Positions 55,481-63,700 of a stretch of 64,000 nucleotides of DNA are shown in pieces. The position numbers and the translations under genes were made by a program. The DNA lies in contig NZ_JACHIV010000001.1 of assembly GCF_014203325.1 (NCBI RefSeq), positions 1,613,501 to 1,677,500 of the forward strand, in the 5' to 3' direction. The stretch comes from Saccharopolyspora gloriosae. Its GTDB lineage: Bacteria; Actinomycetota; Actinomycetes; Mycobacteriales; Pseudonocardiaceae. The notes beneath the pieces were generated by a model that searched no databases, was not told the DNA's origin, and saw only the letters and a list, made by a program, of their open reading frames with translations. Within the stretch, counting starts at the first letter, position 1, and each line of letters starts with the position of its first letter.

Positions 55481-56251
55481 TCAGGCGACCGAGGCGGTGT
55501 TGATGTGCACCGGCAGCTTCGGCTTGCCATCGCCCTGACCGGTGTCGTCGCCCGCCGCGGCGACCTTGTCGACGACCTCCAGCCCCGGGTCGCCGACGGT
55601 GCCGAACACCGTGTACTTCGGCGGCAACTGGGAGTCGCCGTAGACGATGAAGAACTGGCTGCCGTTGGTGTCCGGCCCGGAGTTCGCCATCGCGAGCGTG
55701 CCCCGCGGGTAGGAGAGGCCGGGCTCGACCTCGTCCGGGAAGGAGTAGCCGGGGCCGCCGCTGCCGGTGGCGCTCGGGTCGCCGCACTGCAGCACCTGGA
55801 GGCCTTCGGTCGTGGTCAGCCGGTGGCAGTCGGTGTCGTCGAAGTACTTCGACCGCGCCAGGTGCGCGAAGTTGTTGGCCGCGCACGGCGCCTTCGCGTA
55901 GTCCAGCGTGACCGGGATGTCGCCTTGGTTGGTGCTCAGCGTGACCGGCTGGGACTGCGGTGCGTCCGGCCCCGGAGGCTGTGGTGGCTCGACCGGTTTC
56001 GCGGCGGGCTGCCCCGTCGTCGGTTCGTACGCGCAGGCCTGCTCGGCGGCAGGCGGCTGTTCCTGCGGGGCGGCGGTCGACTCGTCGCCGCTGTTGGTGA
56101 AGTAGACGACGCCCGCGACGGCCAGGATGACCACGGCCACCGTGGCGCCGATGGTGATCATCCGGCGACGCTTGGCCTGCTCGGCTCGACGCTCCAACTG
56201 GCGTTCGAGCTTGCGTTTGGCGGCCTGGCGACGTTGTTCGTTGCTCGGCAC
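55481..56251 (-). CDS. Membrane-anchored cyclophilin-type peptidyl-prolyl isomerase
   Basis: About 256 residues. A basic cytoplasmic N-terminus (RRQAAKRKLERQLERRAEQAKRRR) precedes one transmembrane helix (MITIGATVAVVILAVAGVVYF). A Pro-rich linker follows, then an extracytoplasmic cyclophilin domain (VTLSTNQGDIPVTLDYAKAPCAANNFAHLARSKYFDDT; LAMANSGPDTNGSQFFIVYGDS). It has the order of mycobacterial Rv2582 next to relA. Four cysteines in the first half of the domain suggest disulfides. GTG at 56251 is chosen because GGAGG lies six bases upstream; GTG at 56278 is in frame. Confidence 0.9.
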   Translation of the reverse strand: MPSNEQRRQAAKRKLERQLERRAEQAKRRRMITIGATVAVVILAVAGVVYFTNSGDESTAAPQEQPPAAEQACAYEPTTGQPAAKPVEPPQPPGPDAPQSQPVTLSTNQGDIPVTLDYAKAPCAANNFAHLARSKYFDDTDCHRLTTTEGLQVLQCGDPSATGSGGPGYSFPDEVEPGLSYPRGTLAMANSGPDTNGSQFFIVYGDSQLPPKYTVFGTVGDPGLEVVDKVAAAGDDTGQGDGKPKLPVHINTASVA

Positions 56252-56437
56252 CTGCTCCCTCCCCGGGGGCTCCGACACGATCAGGACGCTTCGAGTTTAT
56301 GGGCCGCCCTGTGCACCGGATCGACCAGACCATGCGGGACGATGTTCTAGGCTGAACAGGCCAAGGCCCCTGCCTGTCCGCGTGCTCGGCGCGCGGACGG
56401 CGGCGGAGTTCGTGTTCGACGACGAAAGGCGCGTTGC

Positions 56438-57127
56438 GTGCTGGTGCTCGGGTTCCCGGCCGGACCTCTGCAGGCGAACTGCTATCTGCTCGCCGCGGGC
56501 GAGGGCGCGGACTGCGTGATCATCGATCCGGGTCAGGAGGCCGCGGCGGCGCTCGACGAGCAGGTGCGCGACAACGGCCTGAACCCGGTGGCGGTGCTGC
56601 TCACGCACGGGCACTTCGACCACGTCTTCTCCGCGGGCGACGTGTGCCGCACCTACGACGTGCCCGCGTGGATCCACCCGGACGACCGGTACATGCTCAC
56701 CGACCCGGCCGCGTCGATGGGACCGCAGGGCGCGGAGCTGTTCGCGGCGCTGCCGCCGCTGACCGCGCCCGCCGAGATCCGCGACCTCGCCGACGGCGAA
56801 GCGCTGGAGCTCGCCGGGCTGAGCCTGAGCGTCACCCACAGCCCCGGCCATACCGGCGGGTCGGTGCTGTTCGGCGTCGGCACGGACGAGGGCGGCCGGC
56901 TGCTGCTGGCCGGGGACACCTTGTTCGCCGGGGCCATCGGACGCACCGACCTGCCCGGCGGCGACCACCCGACGATGCTGCGCACCCTGCGCACCCGGGT
57001 GCTGCCGCTGGAGGACGACACGGTCGTCCTGCCGGGCCACGGACCCACGACCACCATCGGCCGCGAGCGCGCGAGCAACCCGTTCCTGCAGGACCTGGTT
57101 CCCGCGAGCGACGAAGCCGGCCGGTGA
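56438..57127 (+). CDS. Metallo-beta-lactamase-fold hydrolase (glyoxalase II-like)
   Basis: A 229-residue MBL-fold protein with the zinc motif LLTHGHFDHVFSAGDVC near 54, further ligands in HSPGHTGGSVLF, LLLAGDTLFAGAIGRTDLPGGD and LPGHGPTTTIGRE. It matches the Rv2581c-type protein between the cyclophilin and hisS genes. The substrate is unproven; a thioester hydrolase role is usual for the group. GTG start at 56438. Confidence 0.9.
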   Translation: MLVLGFPAGPLQANCYLLAAGEGADCVIIDPGQEAAAALDEQVRDNGLNPVAVLLTHGHFDHVFSAGDVCRTYDVPAWIHPDDRYMLTDPAASMGPQGAELFAALPPLTAPAEIRDLADGEALELAGLSLSVTHSPGHTGGSVLFGVGTDEGGRLLLAGDTLFAGAIGRTDLPGGDHPTMLRTLRTRVLPLEDDTVVLPGHGPTTTIGRERASNPFLQDLVPASDEAGR

Positions 57128-57160
57128 CACCCCCAGCTTGAGGACAGCGAAGCACCCCTG

Positions 57161-58432
57161 ATGAGCACCTTCACCGCCCCCAAGGGCATTCCCGAGTACT
57201 ACCCGCCGGAGTCCGCCGGGTTCCTGGCCGTGCGCGAGACGCTCGCGGACGCGGCGCGCCGCGCCGGTTACGGCTACATCGAACTGCCGCTGTTCGAGGA
57301 CACCTCGCTGTTCGCGCGCGGCGTCGGCGAATCCACCGACGTGGTCAGCAAGGAGATGTACACCTTCGCCGACCGCGGCGGCCGTTCCGTGACGCTGCGG
57401 CCCGAAGGCACGGCCGGCGTGATCCGGTCGGCCATCGAGCACGGCCTGGACCGCGGCCAGCTGCCGGTGAAGCTGCACTACAGCGGCGCGTTCTTCCGCT
57501 ACGAGCGTCCGCAGGCCGGGCGCTACCGGCAGCTGCAGCAGGTCGGCGTGGAAGCGATCGGCGTGGACGACCCGGCGCTGGACGCCGAGGTCATCGCCAT
57601 CGCCGACGAGGGCTACAAGCGGCTCGGCCTCACCGGCTACCGCATCGAGCTGACCTCCCTCGGCGACGACACCTGCCGCCCCGAGTACCGGGCGAAGCTG
57701 CAGGAGTTCCTCAGCGGCCTGCCGCTGGACGAGGCGACCCGGCAGCGCGCCGAGCTCAACCCGCTGCGAGTGCTCGACGACAAGCGCCCCGAGGTGCGGG
57801 AACTGGTCGCCGAGGCACCGCTGATGGTCGACCACCTCTCGGTCGCGGCCAAGGAGCACTACGAGCAGGTCAAGCAGCACCTGACCGACCTGGGCGTCGC
57901 GTTCACCGAGAACCCGCGGCTGGTGCGCGGGCTCGACTACTACACGAAGACGACGTTCGAGTTCGTCCACGACGGCCTCGGCGCACAGTCCGGCATCGGC
58001 GGCGGCGGCCGCTACGACGGGTTGATGGCGCAGCTCGGCGGCGCGGAGCTCTCCGGCGTCGGGTTCGGGCTGGGCGTGGACCGCACGCTGCTGGCCTGCC
58101 AGGCGGAGGGCATCGCGGTCGGCGACCAGGCGCGCTGCGACGTGTACTGCGTGCCGCTGGGCGAGTCCGCGAAGCGGCGGCTGGTGGCCACCGCAGGCGG
58201 GCTGCGGGCCGCCGGGGTGCGCGCCGACGTGGCCTACGGCGGCAAGGGCCTCAAGGGAGCCATGAAGGCCGCGGACCGCTCCGGCGCCCGGTTCGCGCTG
58301 GTGCTGGGCGAGCGCGACGTCGAAGCGGGCAGCGCGCAGCTCAAGGACCTCGCCAGCGGCGAGCAGCGCTCGGTGCCGCTGGACGCGCTCGTCGACCAGG
58401 TGAGCGCTGCCGTCGCGGAGACCGCCCGATGA
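57161..58432 (+). CDS. hisS: Histidyl-tRNA synthetase
   Basis: A 423-residue class II synthetase. Motif 2 is [25 protein letters not shown] near 110, the His-specific loop is [16 protein letters not shown] near 255, and motif 3 is [12 protein letters not shown] and [12 protein letters not shown]. The C-terminal anticodon-binding domain is complete. It follows the MBL gene by 33 bp and overlaps the next gene by 4 nt. Confidence 0.96.
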   Translation: MSTFTAPKGIPEYYPPESAGFLAVRETLADAARRAGYGYIELPLFEDTSLFARGVGESTDVVSKEMYTFADRGGRSVTLRPEGTAGVIRSAIEHGLDRGQLPVKLHYSGAFFRYERPQAGRYRQLQQVGVEAIGVDDPALDAEVIAIADEGYKRLGLTGYRIELTSLGDDTCRPEYRAKLQEFLSGLPLDEATRQRAELNPLRVLDDKRPEVRELVAEAPLMVDHLSVAAKEHYEQVKQHLTDLGVAFTENPRLVRGLDYYTKTTFEFVHDGLGAQSGIGGGGRYDGLMAQLGGAELSGVGFGLGVDRTLLACQAEGIAVGDQARCDVYCVPLGESAKRRLVATAGGLRAAGVRADVAYGGKGLKGAMKAADRSGARFALVLGERDVEAGSAQLKDLASGEQRSVPLDALVDQVSAAVAETAR

Positions 58433-59079
58433 CCGAACCCGCGGGCAAGCCCGTCGAGACGGTCGACCTGGATCTGCTGGACCGGGCGACGGTGCGCAAG
58501 CGCGCCCGCAACGTGGTGATCGCCGGGTTGATCGTGGCCGCCGCCTTCGGCGGCATCGTCGGGCTCGTCGCGGGACCCCTCGGGTTCGCGGTGGGTTCGG
58601 CGGCGGTGGGGGTCCCGCTGCTGCTGCTCGCCTACGGCGAGTCCCGCAAGACCACCTGGCTGACCGGCAGCGAGGTCTCGGTGCGAGCGCTGGGCACCCG
58701 CATGGTCGACCTGCGCACCGCGGACCGGCTCGACGTGGTCATCACCGACGTGCGCGGGATGCGGACCGTGGGGTTGCTGGTCGCGGGCCCGCCGAAGGGC
58801 AAAGCGGTGACGGTCTCGCTGGCGATGTACGCGGGCACCGGTGGCCGCGAGCTCGGCGTGCTCGCGCTGCGGCGCATCGCGGACTCGCTGGCCTCGGTCG
58901 GCAGCACGCACGCGCTGGTGCTCTCCGAGCTCGTGGTCGCCCAGCTGCGCGCCGAGGCGCGCGGCGACGGCGCGGCGGCCCGCCCGCTCTACCGGCTGGC
59001 GTCGGCGGCTCCGCAGGGGCGGATGGCGCAGAAGCTGCACCCGCAGGCGGTGGCGGGTTTCGTCACGACCCTCGAGTGA
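58429..59079 (+). CDS. Conserved hypothetical membrane protein downstream of hisS
   Basis: A 216-residue protein I cannot name. Two hydrophobic helices near residues 27-70 ([21 protein letters not shown] and [18 protein letters not shown]) precede a soluble domain of strands and helices ([42 protein letters not shown]). The shape resembles small membrane-anchored PH-like proteins. ATG overlaps the hisS stop (ATGA), so it is co-translated. Its last 91 bp overlap a convergent exporter gene. Confidence 0.75.
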   Translation: MTEPAGKPVETVDLDLLDRATVRKRARNVVIAGLIVAAAFGGIVGLVAGPLGFAVGSAAVGVPLLLLAYGESRKTTWLTGSEVSVRALGTRMVDLRTADRLDVVITDVRGMRTVGLLVAGPPKGKAVTVSLAMYAGTGGRELGVLALRRIADSLASVGSTHALVLSELVVAQLRAEARGDGAAARPLYRLASAAPQGRMAQKLHPQAVAGFVTTLE

Positions 59080-59960
59080 GCTCCGCCGCCGGGCGCGGTG
59101 GTTTCAGCACGTCGACGGCCCGATGGCCGGCCGAGCGCGATGCCCGTCAGGACGAGCACGATCCCGCCGACCTGCTGGAGCGTCAGCGCCTCCGCGGCTA
59201 CGACGGTGCCCAGGAGGACGCCGACCAGCGGGTTGAGCAAGCCGATGAGCCCCACCTGACCGGCCTTCAAGTGCCGCAGTCCGGTGAACCACGCGGCGAA
59301 GGCGATCGCGGTTCCGACGACGCTCACGAACGCGAAGCCCGCCACCGCCGCCGCGTCCAAGGCGGGTGGCGGGCCTTCGAGCAGCACGGCGAACGGCAGG
59401 AGCAGCAGGCCGCCCGCGATGAGCTGCCAGCAGGTCGAGGCGAGCACGGGGACCTGCCCACTCCACTTCTTGGCCAGCACGTAGCCCACCGATGAGATCG
59501 ACATGGCCGCCAGGGAGGCGAGGGCACCCCGGAGGTCGATCGACTCCCCGCCGGTCAGCAGCATCGCGCAGACCCCCGCGATGCCCAGGACCGCGCCCCC
59601 TGCGGCGGCGGCGCCGGGGCGTTCGGAGAGCAGGGTCCAGGCGAGCGTCATCAGCACCACCGGGCTCATCGCCATGATCACCGCGGCCACGCTCGTGGGC
59701 AGCAGCTGGGCCGCCAAGTACACGAGGGTGAAGAACGCGCTCATGTTCAGCAGGCCGAGCAGGATCGACTTCCACCACCACGAACCGTGCGGCAGCGAGC
59801 GGCACGCGATCAGCAGCAGCAGCCCCGCCGGGAGCGCGCGCAGCACGGCCCCGTAGAGCGGGTGGCCGACCGGCAGGAACTCGCGGGTGACGAAGTAGGT
59901 GCCTCCCCACGCGACCGGAGCGATCGCGGTCAATGCCACCCATCGCCATGTAGCTTCCAT
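58989..59960 (-). CDS. EamA/DMT-family transporter
   Basis: About 323 residues with ten hydrophobic helices in two EamA repeats: WVALTAIAPVAWGGTYFVTREFLP and ALASLAAMSISSVGYVLAKKWSGQ start the halves, and GLIGLLNPLVGVLLGTVVAAEALTLQQVGGIVLVLTGIALG ends the second. ATG at 59960 lies inside a perfect palindrome, so repression would directly cover the start. A 40-residue polar tail extends past the normal end and overlaps the hypothetical gene on the other strand. Its divergent MarR neighbour probably controls it. The substrate is unknown. Confidence 0.85.
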   Translation of the reverse strand: MEATWRWVALTAIAPVAWGGTYFVTREFLPVGHPLYGAVLRALPAGLLLLIACRSLPHGSWWWKSILLGLLNMSAFFTLVYLAAQLLPTSVAAVIMAMSPVVLMTLAWTLLSERPGAAAAGGAVLGIAGVCAMLLTGGESIDLRGALASLAAMSISSVGYVLAKKWSGQVPVLASTCWQLIAGGLLLLPFAVLLEGPPPALDAAAVAGFAFVSVVGTAIAFAAWFTGLRHLKAGQVGLIGLLNPLVGVLLGTVVAAEALTLQQVGGIVLVLTGIALGRPSGRRRAETTAPGGGAHSRVVTKPATACGCSFCAIRPCGAADASR

Positions 59961-59990
59961 GGAAGCTACTATAGCTTCCTGGGAAGCTAC
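59950..59990. promoter_or_regulatory. Twin MarR operators between EamA and MarR genes
   Basis: GTAGCTTCCATGGAAGCTAC (59950-59969) is a perfect 20-bp palindrome containing the EamA start codon. ATAGCTTCCTGGGAAGCTAC (59971-59990) is a near-perfect second copy ending 9 bp before the MarR start. The 21-bp spacing puts both on the same helix face. Confidence 0.8.
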
Positions 59991-59999
59991 CCTGGGCTC

Positions 60000-60500
60000 A
60001 TGAACCACTCGCCCGACCACGTCGCCCGCATCCAGGCCGAATGGGCCCGCGAACGCCCGGATCTCGACGTGTCCCCGCAACGCGTGCTCGGCAGGCTGCA
60101 CCGCCTCGCGGCGCACCTCACCGAGGAACTGTGCGTGGTCTACCGGCGCCACGGGCTCAGCGAGGGCGAATTCGACGTGCTCGCCGCGCTGCGCCGCGCC
60201 GGAGAACCCTTCGAACGGGCACCCGGGGAGCTCGCCCGGTTCACGATGGTGACCACCGGGGCGATGACCAAACGGATCAGCCGCCTGGAGAACGCCGGCC
60301 TCGTCAAGCGCCGACCCGCCACCGACGACGGGCGCGGCCGGGTCGTCGTCCTCACGCGGGCGGGCCGGGAGCTGTTCGACCGAGCGTTCACCGATCACAT
60401 GCGCAACGAGCACCGGCTCCTCGCTGCCATGACGCCCGCCGAGGCCGACCAGCTCGAAGCGCTGCTCGCCACCTGGCTGGCCCGCGTCGAAACGACCTGA
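60000..60500 (+). CDS. MarR-family transcriptional regulator
   Basis: A 166-residue winged-helix regulator: LHRLAAHLTEELCVVYRRHGLSEGEFDVLAALRRAG, then the recognition region FTMVTTGAMTKRISRLENAGLVKRRPATDDGRGRVVVLTRAG with the wing. ATG at 60000 has no obvious ribosome site and stands 9 bp after the second operator, so a leaderless message is possible. It should repress itself and the divergent EamA exporter. Confidence 0.9.
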   Translation: MNHSPDHVARIQAEWARERPDLDVSPQRVLGRLHRLAAHLTEELCVVYRRHGLSEGEFDVLAALRRAGEPFERAPGELARFTMVTTGAMTKRISRLENAGLVKRRPATDDGRGRVVVLTRAGRELFDRAFTDHMRNEHRLLAAMTPAEADQLEALLATWLARVETT

Positions 60501-60512
60501 GCGGGCTCCGGG

Positions 60513-62150
60513 TCAGGTGGTCGGCGCCTGAGGTGGCCGCCGACGCCGGTGGACGCGGGTCGTGGCGCTCTCGGCGGCCGCCGAACCGACCCGCTCGGCG
60601 GCGGTGCCGCGGGCGGTGCCGCCGGTTTCGCGGGACGCGACGAGCGCGGCGATCAGCGTGGTGATCGGCACCGCGGCCACGAGGCCGATGCTGCCGACCA
60701 AGGTGCGGACCACCTCCTGCGCGACCGCCTGGGTGCTGATGATCTCGCCGAAGCTGCGCCCGGACAGCGAGTAGGCCAGCAGCAGCGGCAGCGAAGCGCC
60801 CGCGTACGCGAGCACCAGCGTGTTCACCGCGGACGCCACGTGGTCCCGGCCGATCCGCAGCCCGGCGTTGTAGAGCTTGCGCCAGCCGAGGTTCGGGTTG
60901 GCCCGACGCAACTCCCACACCGCGCTGGTCTGGGTGACGGTCACGTCGTCGAGCACGCCGAGCGCGCCGATCACGATCCCCGCCAGCAGCAGCCCGCGCG
61001 CGTCGATCGGCGTGCCCAGCGCGGCGATGAGGCTGGAGGTGTCGTCGTCGAGCCCGGTGAGCCGGGTCGTCGCGGAGAACAGCGCGCTGAGCCCGCCGAT
61101 CAGCGCCAGGCTCAGCAACGTGCCGAGCACGGCCGTGGACGTGCGCGCCGAGAACCCGTGCGTCAGGTACAGCACCACGAACATGATCAGCCCGGAGCCG
61201 ACCACCGAGACCAGCAGCGGGTTCTCCCCGGCCAGGATCGCGGGCAGCACGAAACCGATCAGCACCACGAAGCTCAGCACCAGAGCTCCCAGCGCGGCGA
61301 GCCCCTGCCACCGCCCCAGCAGCAGCACGGCGACGGCGAACACCAGGCCGAGCACGATCAGCGGAGTGCCGCGCTGGAAGTCGACGACCTGGTACGAGGA
61401 CTCCTCCTCCGGGTTGGCGCCCGCGTAGGAGAGGACCACCTGGTCGCCGACGGCGAAGCGCGGAGTCCCGGGCTCGGTCGGCATCACCTGGGCGATGGTG
61501 CGCCCGGGGTTCGGGCCGTCGGCCATCCGGACCTGCAGCGTGACGCAGCCGTCGGAGTCGCCGCAGCCGCCCGCTTCGGCGGCGATCACCTCGCCGTTCA
61601 CCGGGTACTGGCCGAGGCCGAGGTCCGCACCGGTGCGCTGCTGGTGGCCGAAGGGGTAGAGCAGGGCGGTGCCGATGATGGCGGCCAGCGCGAACGGCAC
61701 CAGGGCTATCGCCAGCAGGCGCTTGACGGTGCGGGAAGCCGGGGGACCGTCGTGTCCGTGTCCGTGTCCGTGTCCGTGTCCGTGTCCGATGGCCGTGGAG
61801 CCGGAGGCGGGCTTGGTGCTCGGGTCGGGAGCCGCGGCCTCCTCTTCGGCGGCCCGGTGCGCGGCGCCGGGGCGGTGCTCGCCGGTATCCGGGGCGGCGG
61901 GGCGGCGTCGTGAGCGCGGCCCGCTCGCGGCCGGTCCACCCGGCTGGGCGCCGGACCCCGAGCCGTGCTGGGAGCCGGGCTGCGAGCCCGGTTGGGGGCC
62001 GGTGCGCGGACCGTTGCCCGGTCCTGGCGCGGAACCCGCCGGACGCCCGCCGGAGTCCGGTCCGGGCCGTCGTGGCGGTTGCGGTCGGCCGGGCCGGGGT
62101 CGGCGATGCTCTCCGCCGCCGGGAGGCCCTGCTGGAGGCACGTCGGTCAC
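60513..62150 (-). CDS. YibE/F family membrane protein with His-Gly repeat
   Basis: A 545-residue protein. The N-terminal 120 residues are low-complexity, rich in Pro, Gly and Arg, and end in a His-Gly repeat (GHGHGHGHGHGH). A transmembrane helix (LLAIALVPFALAAIIGTALLY) is followed by a small extracytoplasmic domain with CGDSDGC. The YibE/F core then has about seven helices, including LGVLDDVTVTQTSAVWELRRANP, the best conserved block. The function of the family is unproven. The His-rich stretch may bind metal. GTG at 62150 is used. Confidence 0.85.
   Translation of the reverse strand: MTDVPPAGPPGGGEHRRPRPGRPQPPRRPGPDSGGRPAGSAPGPGNGPRTGPQPGSQPGSQHGSGSGAQPGGPAASGPRSRRRPAAPDTGEHRPGAAHRAAEEEAAAPDPSTKPASGSTAIGHGHGHGHGHGHDGPPASRTVKRLLAIALVPFALAAIIGTALLYPFGHQQRTGADLGLGQYPVNGEVIAAEAGGCGDSDGCVTLQVRMADGPNPGRTIAQVMPTEPGTPRFAVGDQVVLSYAGANPEEESSYQVVDFQRGTPLIVLGLVFAVAVLLLGRWQGLAALGALVLSFVVLIGFVLPAILAGENPLLVSVVGSGLIMFVVLYLTHGFSARTSTAVLGTLLSLALIGGLSALFSATTRLTGLDDDTSSLIAALGTPIDARGLLLAGIVIGALGVLDDVTVTQTSAVWELRRANPNLGWRKLYNAGLRIGRDHVASAVNTLVLAYAGASLPLLLAYSLSGRSFGEIISTQAVAQEVVRTLVGSIGLVAAVPITTLIAALVASRETGGTARGTAAERVGSAAAESATTRVHRRRRPPQAPTT
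61751..61786. repeat. Hexanucleotide tandem repeat (CGTGTC x6)
   Basis: Six exact copies of CGTGTC encode, on the minus strand, the His-Gly dipeptide repeat of the YibE/F protein. Such a repeat can vary in copy number by slippage without shifting the frame. Confidence 0.9.
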
Positions 62151-62270
62151 CGGCCAATCGTATGGGGTGCTCGCGTTCGCGCACCGCCGCTCCGCCACCG
62201 CGCGATCACCGCAGCGCACCGCACCGGCACGACGCCACCACCGGATGAGGTGAACCCCCTGGACAAGTAA

Positions 62271-62286
62271 TCGAAAATGTGTTCGA
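62271..62286 (+). promoter_or_regulatory. SOS (LexA) box upstream of the radical SAM gene
   Basis: TCGAAAATGTGTTCGA matches TCGAAC-N4-GTTCGA in 11 of 12 fixed positions and ends 8 bp before ATG 62295. The radical SAM gene belongs to the SplB (COG1533) group, members of which are in the SOS regulon of related actinobacteria. Confidence 0.65.
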
Positions 62287-62294
62287 CTCGAAGA

Positions 62295-63361
62295 ATGCGA
62301 TGGGAGAGCCAACGGGTTTCGAACCAGCGGGAGCAGCTGCTCCCGCTGGTGGTCGACACGGGCGCGTCCGCGCGCGGCACCGGCAGGGCGGGCCTGGCCG
62401 AACCGGGGCCGGGGCCGGTGGCGGCGGGCACCGAGGACGCGCTGGCCATCGAGGTCCAGGCCAAATCGATCATCAACCGGGTGCCCGGCGGCGCCGGTGT
62501 GCCGTTCCGCTGGACGATCAACCCCTACCGCGGCTGCTCCCACGCGTGCCGGTATTGCTTCGCGCGCAGCACGCACACGTACCTGGACTTCGACTCCGGG
62601 CACGACTTCGACCGCGCAGCAAGATCGTGGTCAAGGTCAACGCCGGAGCGCTGGTCCGGCTGGAGCTGGCGCATCCGCGCTGGGCGGGCGAAGCGGTCGC
62701 GATGGGCACCAACACCGACCCGTACCAGCGCGCCGAGGGCAAGTACCGCCTGATGCGGGAGATCATCGCCGCGCTGCGGGACCGGGCGAACCCGTTCTCC
62801 GTGCTGACCAAGGGCACGTTGATCTTGCGCGACCTGGACCTGCTGCGGCAGGCGGCCGAGGTGGCCCCGGTGTCGGTGGCGGTGTCCCTCGGGTCCTTGC
62901 AGGAGCAGGTGTGGCGGGCGGTGGAGCCGGGTGCGCCCTCGCCGCTGCGGCGGCTGGACGTGGTGCGCCGGCTGGCGGACGCGGGCGTGGGGTGCTCGGT
63001 GATGATGGCGCCGATCCTGCCGGGGCTCAGCGACACGCCGGAGCAGCTGGACGAGACGGTCGCGGCGCTGGTGGGTGCGGGCGCCACGAGCATCACTCCG
63101 CTGGTGCTGCACCTGAGACCGGGTGCGCGGGAGTGGTATCACGCCTGGCTGAGCCGGGAGCGGCCGGAGCTGCTGCCGTTGTACGAGCGGCTCTACCGCA
63201 ACGGTGCCTACGCGCCGAAGTCCTACCAGGACGGCGTGGTCGAGCGGGTGCGCGCAGCGCAGCGACGGCACGGGATGCGGACGCCGCGGGAGGGGACGGG
63301 TTTCCGGATCGCGGGGGAGGAGCGGGTGCCGGAGGGCTCCGGTCAGCTCGCGCTGCTGTGA
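62295..63361 (+). pseudogene. Radical SAM protein of the SplB/Rv2578c type, frameshifted
   Basis: The N-terminal part starts MRWESQRVSNQREQL and carries the cluster motif CSHACRYCFARSTHTYLDF (C-x3-C-x2-C). It reads in one frame to GHDFDR at about 62617. The rest (KIVVKVNAGALVRLELAHPRWAGEAVAMGTNTDPYQRAEGKYRLM to the end LALL) continues in another frame. Compared with the DFD-x2-VVVK junction of the family, five extra bases (GCAGC near 62620) would explain the shift. Without it the protein would be about 354 residues. It is either a real disruption, a sequencing error or a programmed shift. The position after hisS matches Rv2578c. A 28-bp palindrome lies near its start. Confidence 0.75.
62323..62350. 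repeat. 28-bp perfect palindrome in the radical SAM 5' coding region
   Basis: The left arm ACCAGCGGGAGCAG is followed without a spacer by its exact complement, 28 nt after the start codon. Confidence 0.85.
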
Positions 63362-63642
63362 CGGCGGGAGGTCCAGTCCAGTCGGCGGCGGAATCGTCGG
63401 GCGCACGATTCGGGTTCGCTGCGAACTCGGGAAATCCGAACCGGCGGAGGTGTTTCCGAACGCGCGGAATCCGTGTTGAAAACCGTTGTCGAAATACCGA
63501 CGAAAGTAGTATTGAGCCGCGAATTTCTTTCGCGTGAACTAGTCGTGTCGTAGATCGAATCCGCAGGTCGCGCGGTTCGCCCACAGGCGGCGATGGCTAC
63601 TCTGAGTGTCGGAGCAACTTCCTCTAATGGAGCAGTGGCGCG
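63362..63642. other. Non-coding stretch
   Basis: About 280 bp after the radical SAM gene without a supported gene. It contains a small hairpin CGCGAA-TTTCT-TTCGCG at 63518-63534 and is somewhat AT-richer than average. Nothing else was recognised. Confidence 0.4.
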
Positions 63643-63700
63643 GATCGAGGCGCCAGGCCGGCCGGGGCGGCGACGTGCGCCGCCCGTCCTCGCCTCGATC
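63643..63700 (-). terminator. Nested terminator hairpin
   Basis: The outer 10-bp stem GATCGAGGCG (63643-63652) pairs with 63691-63700, and the inner 8-bp stem GGGCGGCG (63665-63672) pairs with 63678-63685. It touches the stop of the final minus-strand gene. Confidence 0.65.

Noticed and set aside
62300-62360. tRNA gene suggested by GGTTTCGAACC
   Set aside because: No acceptor stem or anticodon arm fits; the sequence is part of the radical SAM coding region and its palindrome.
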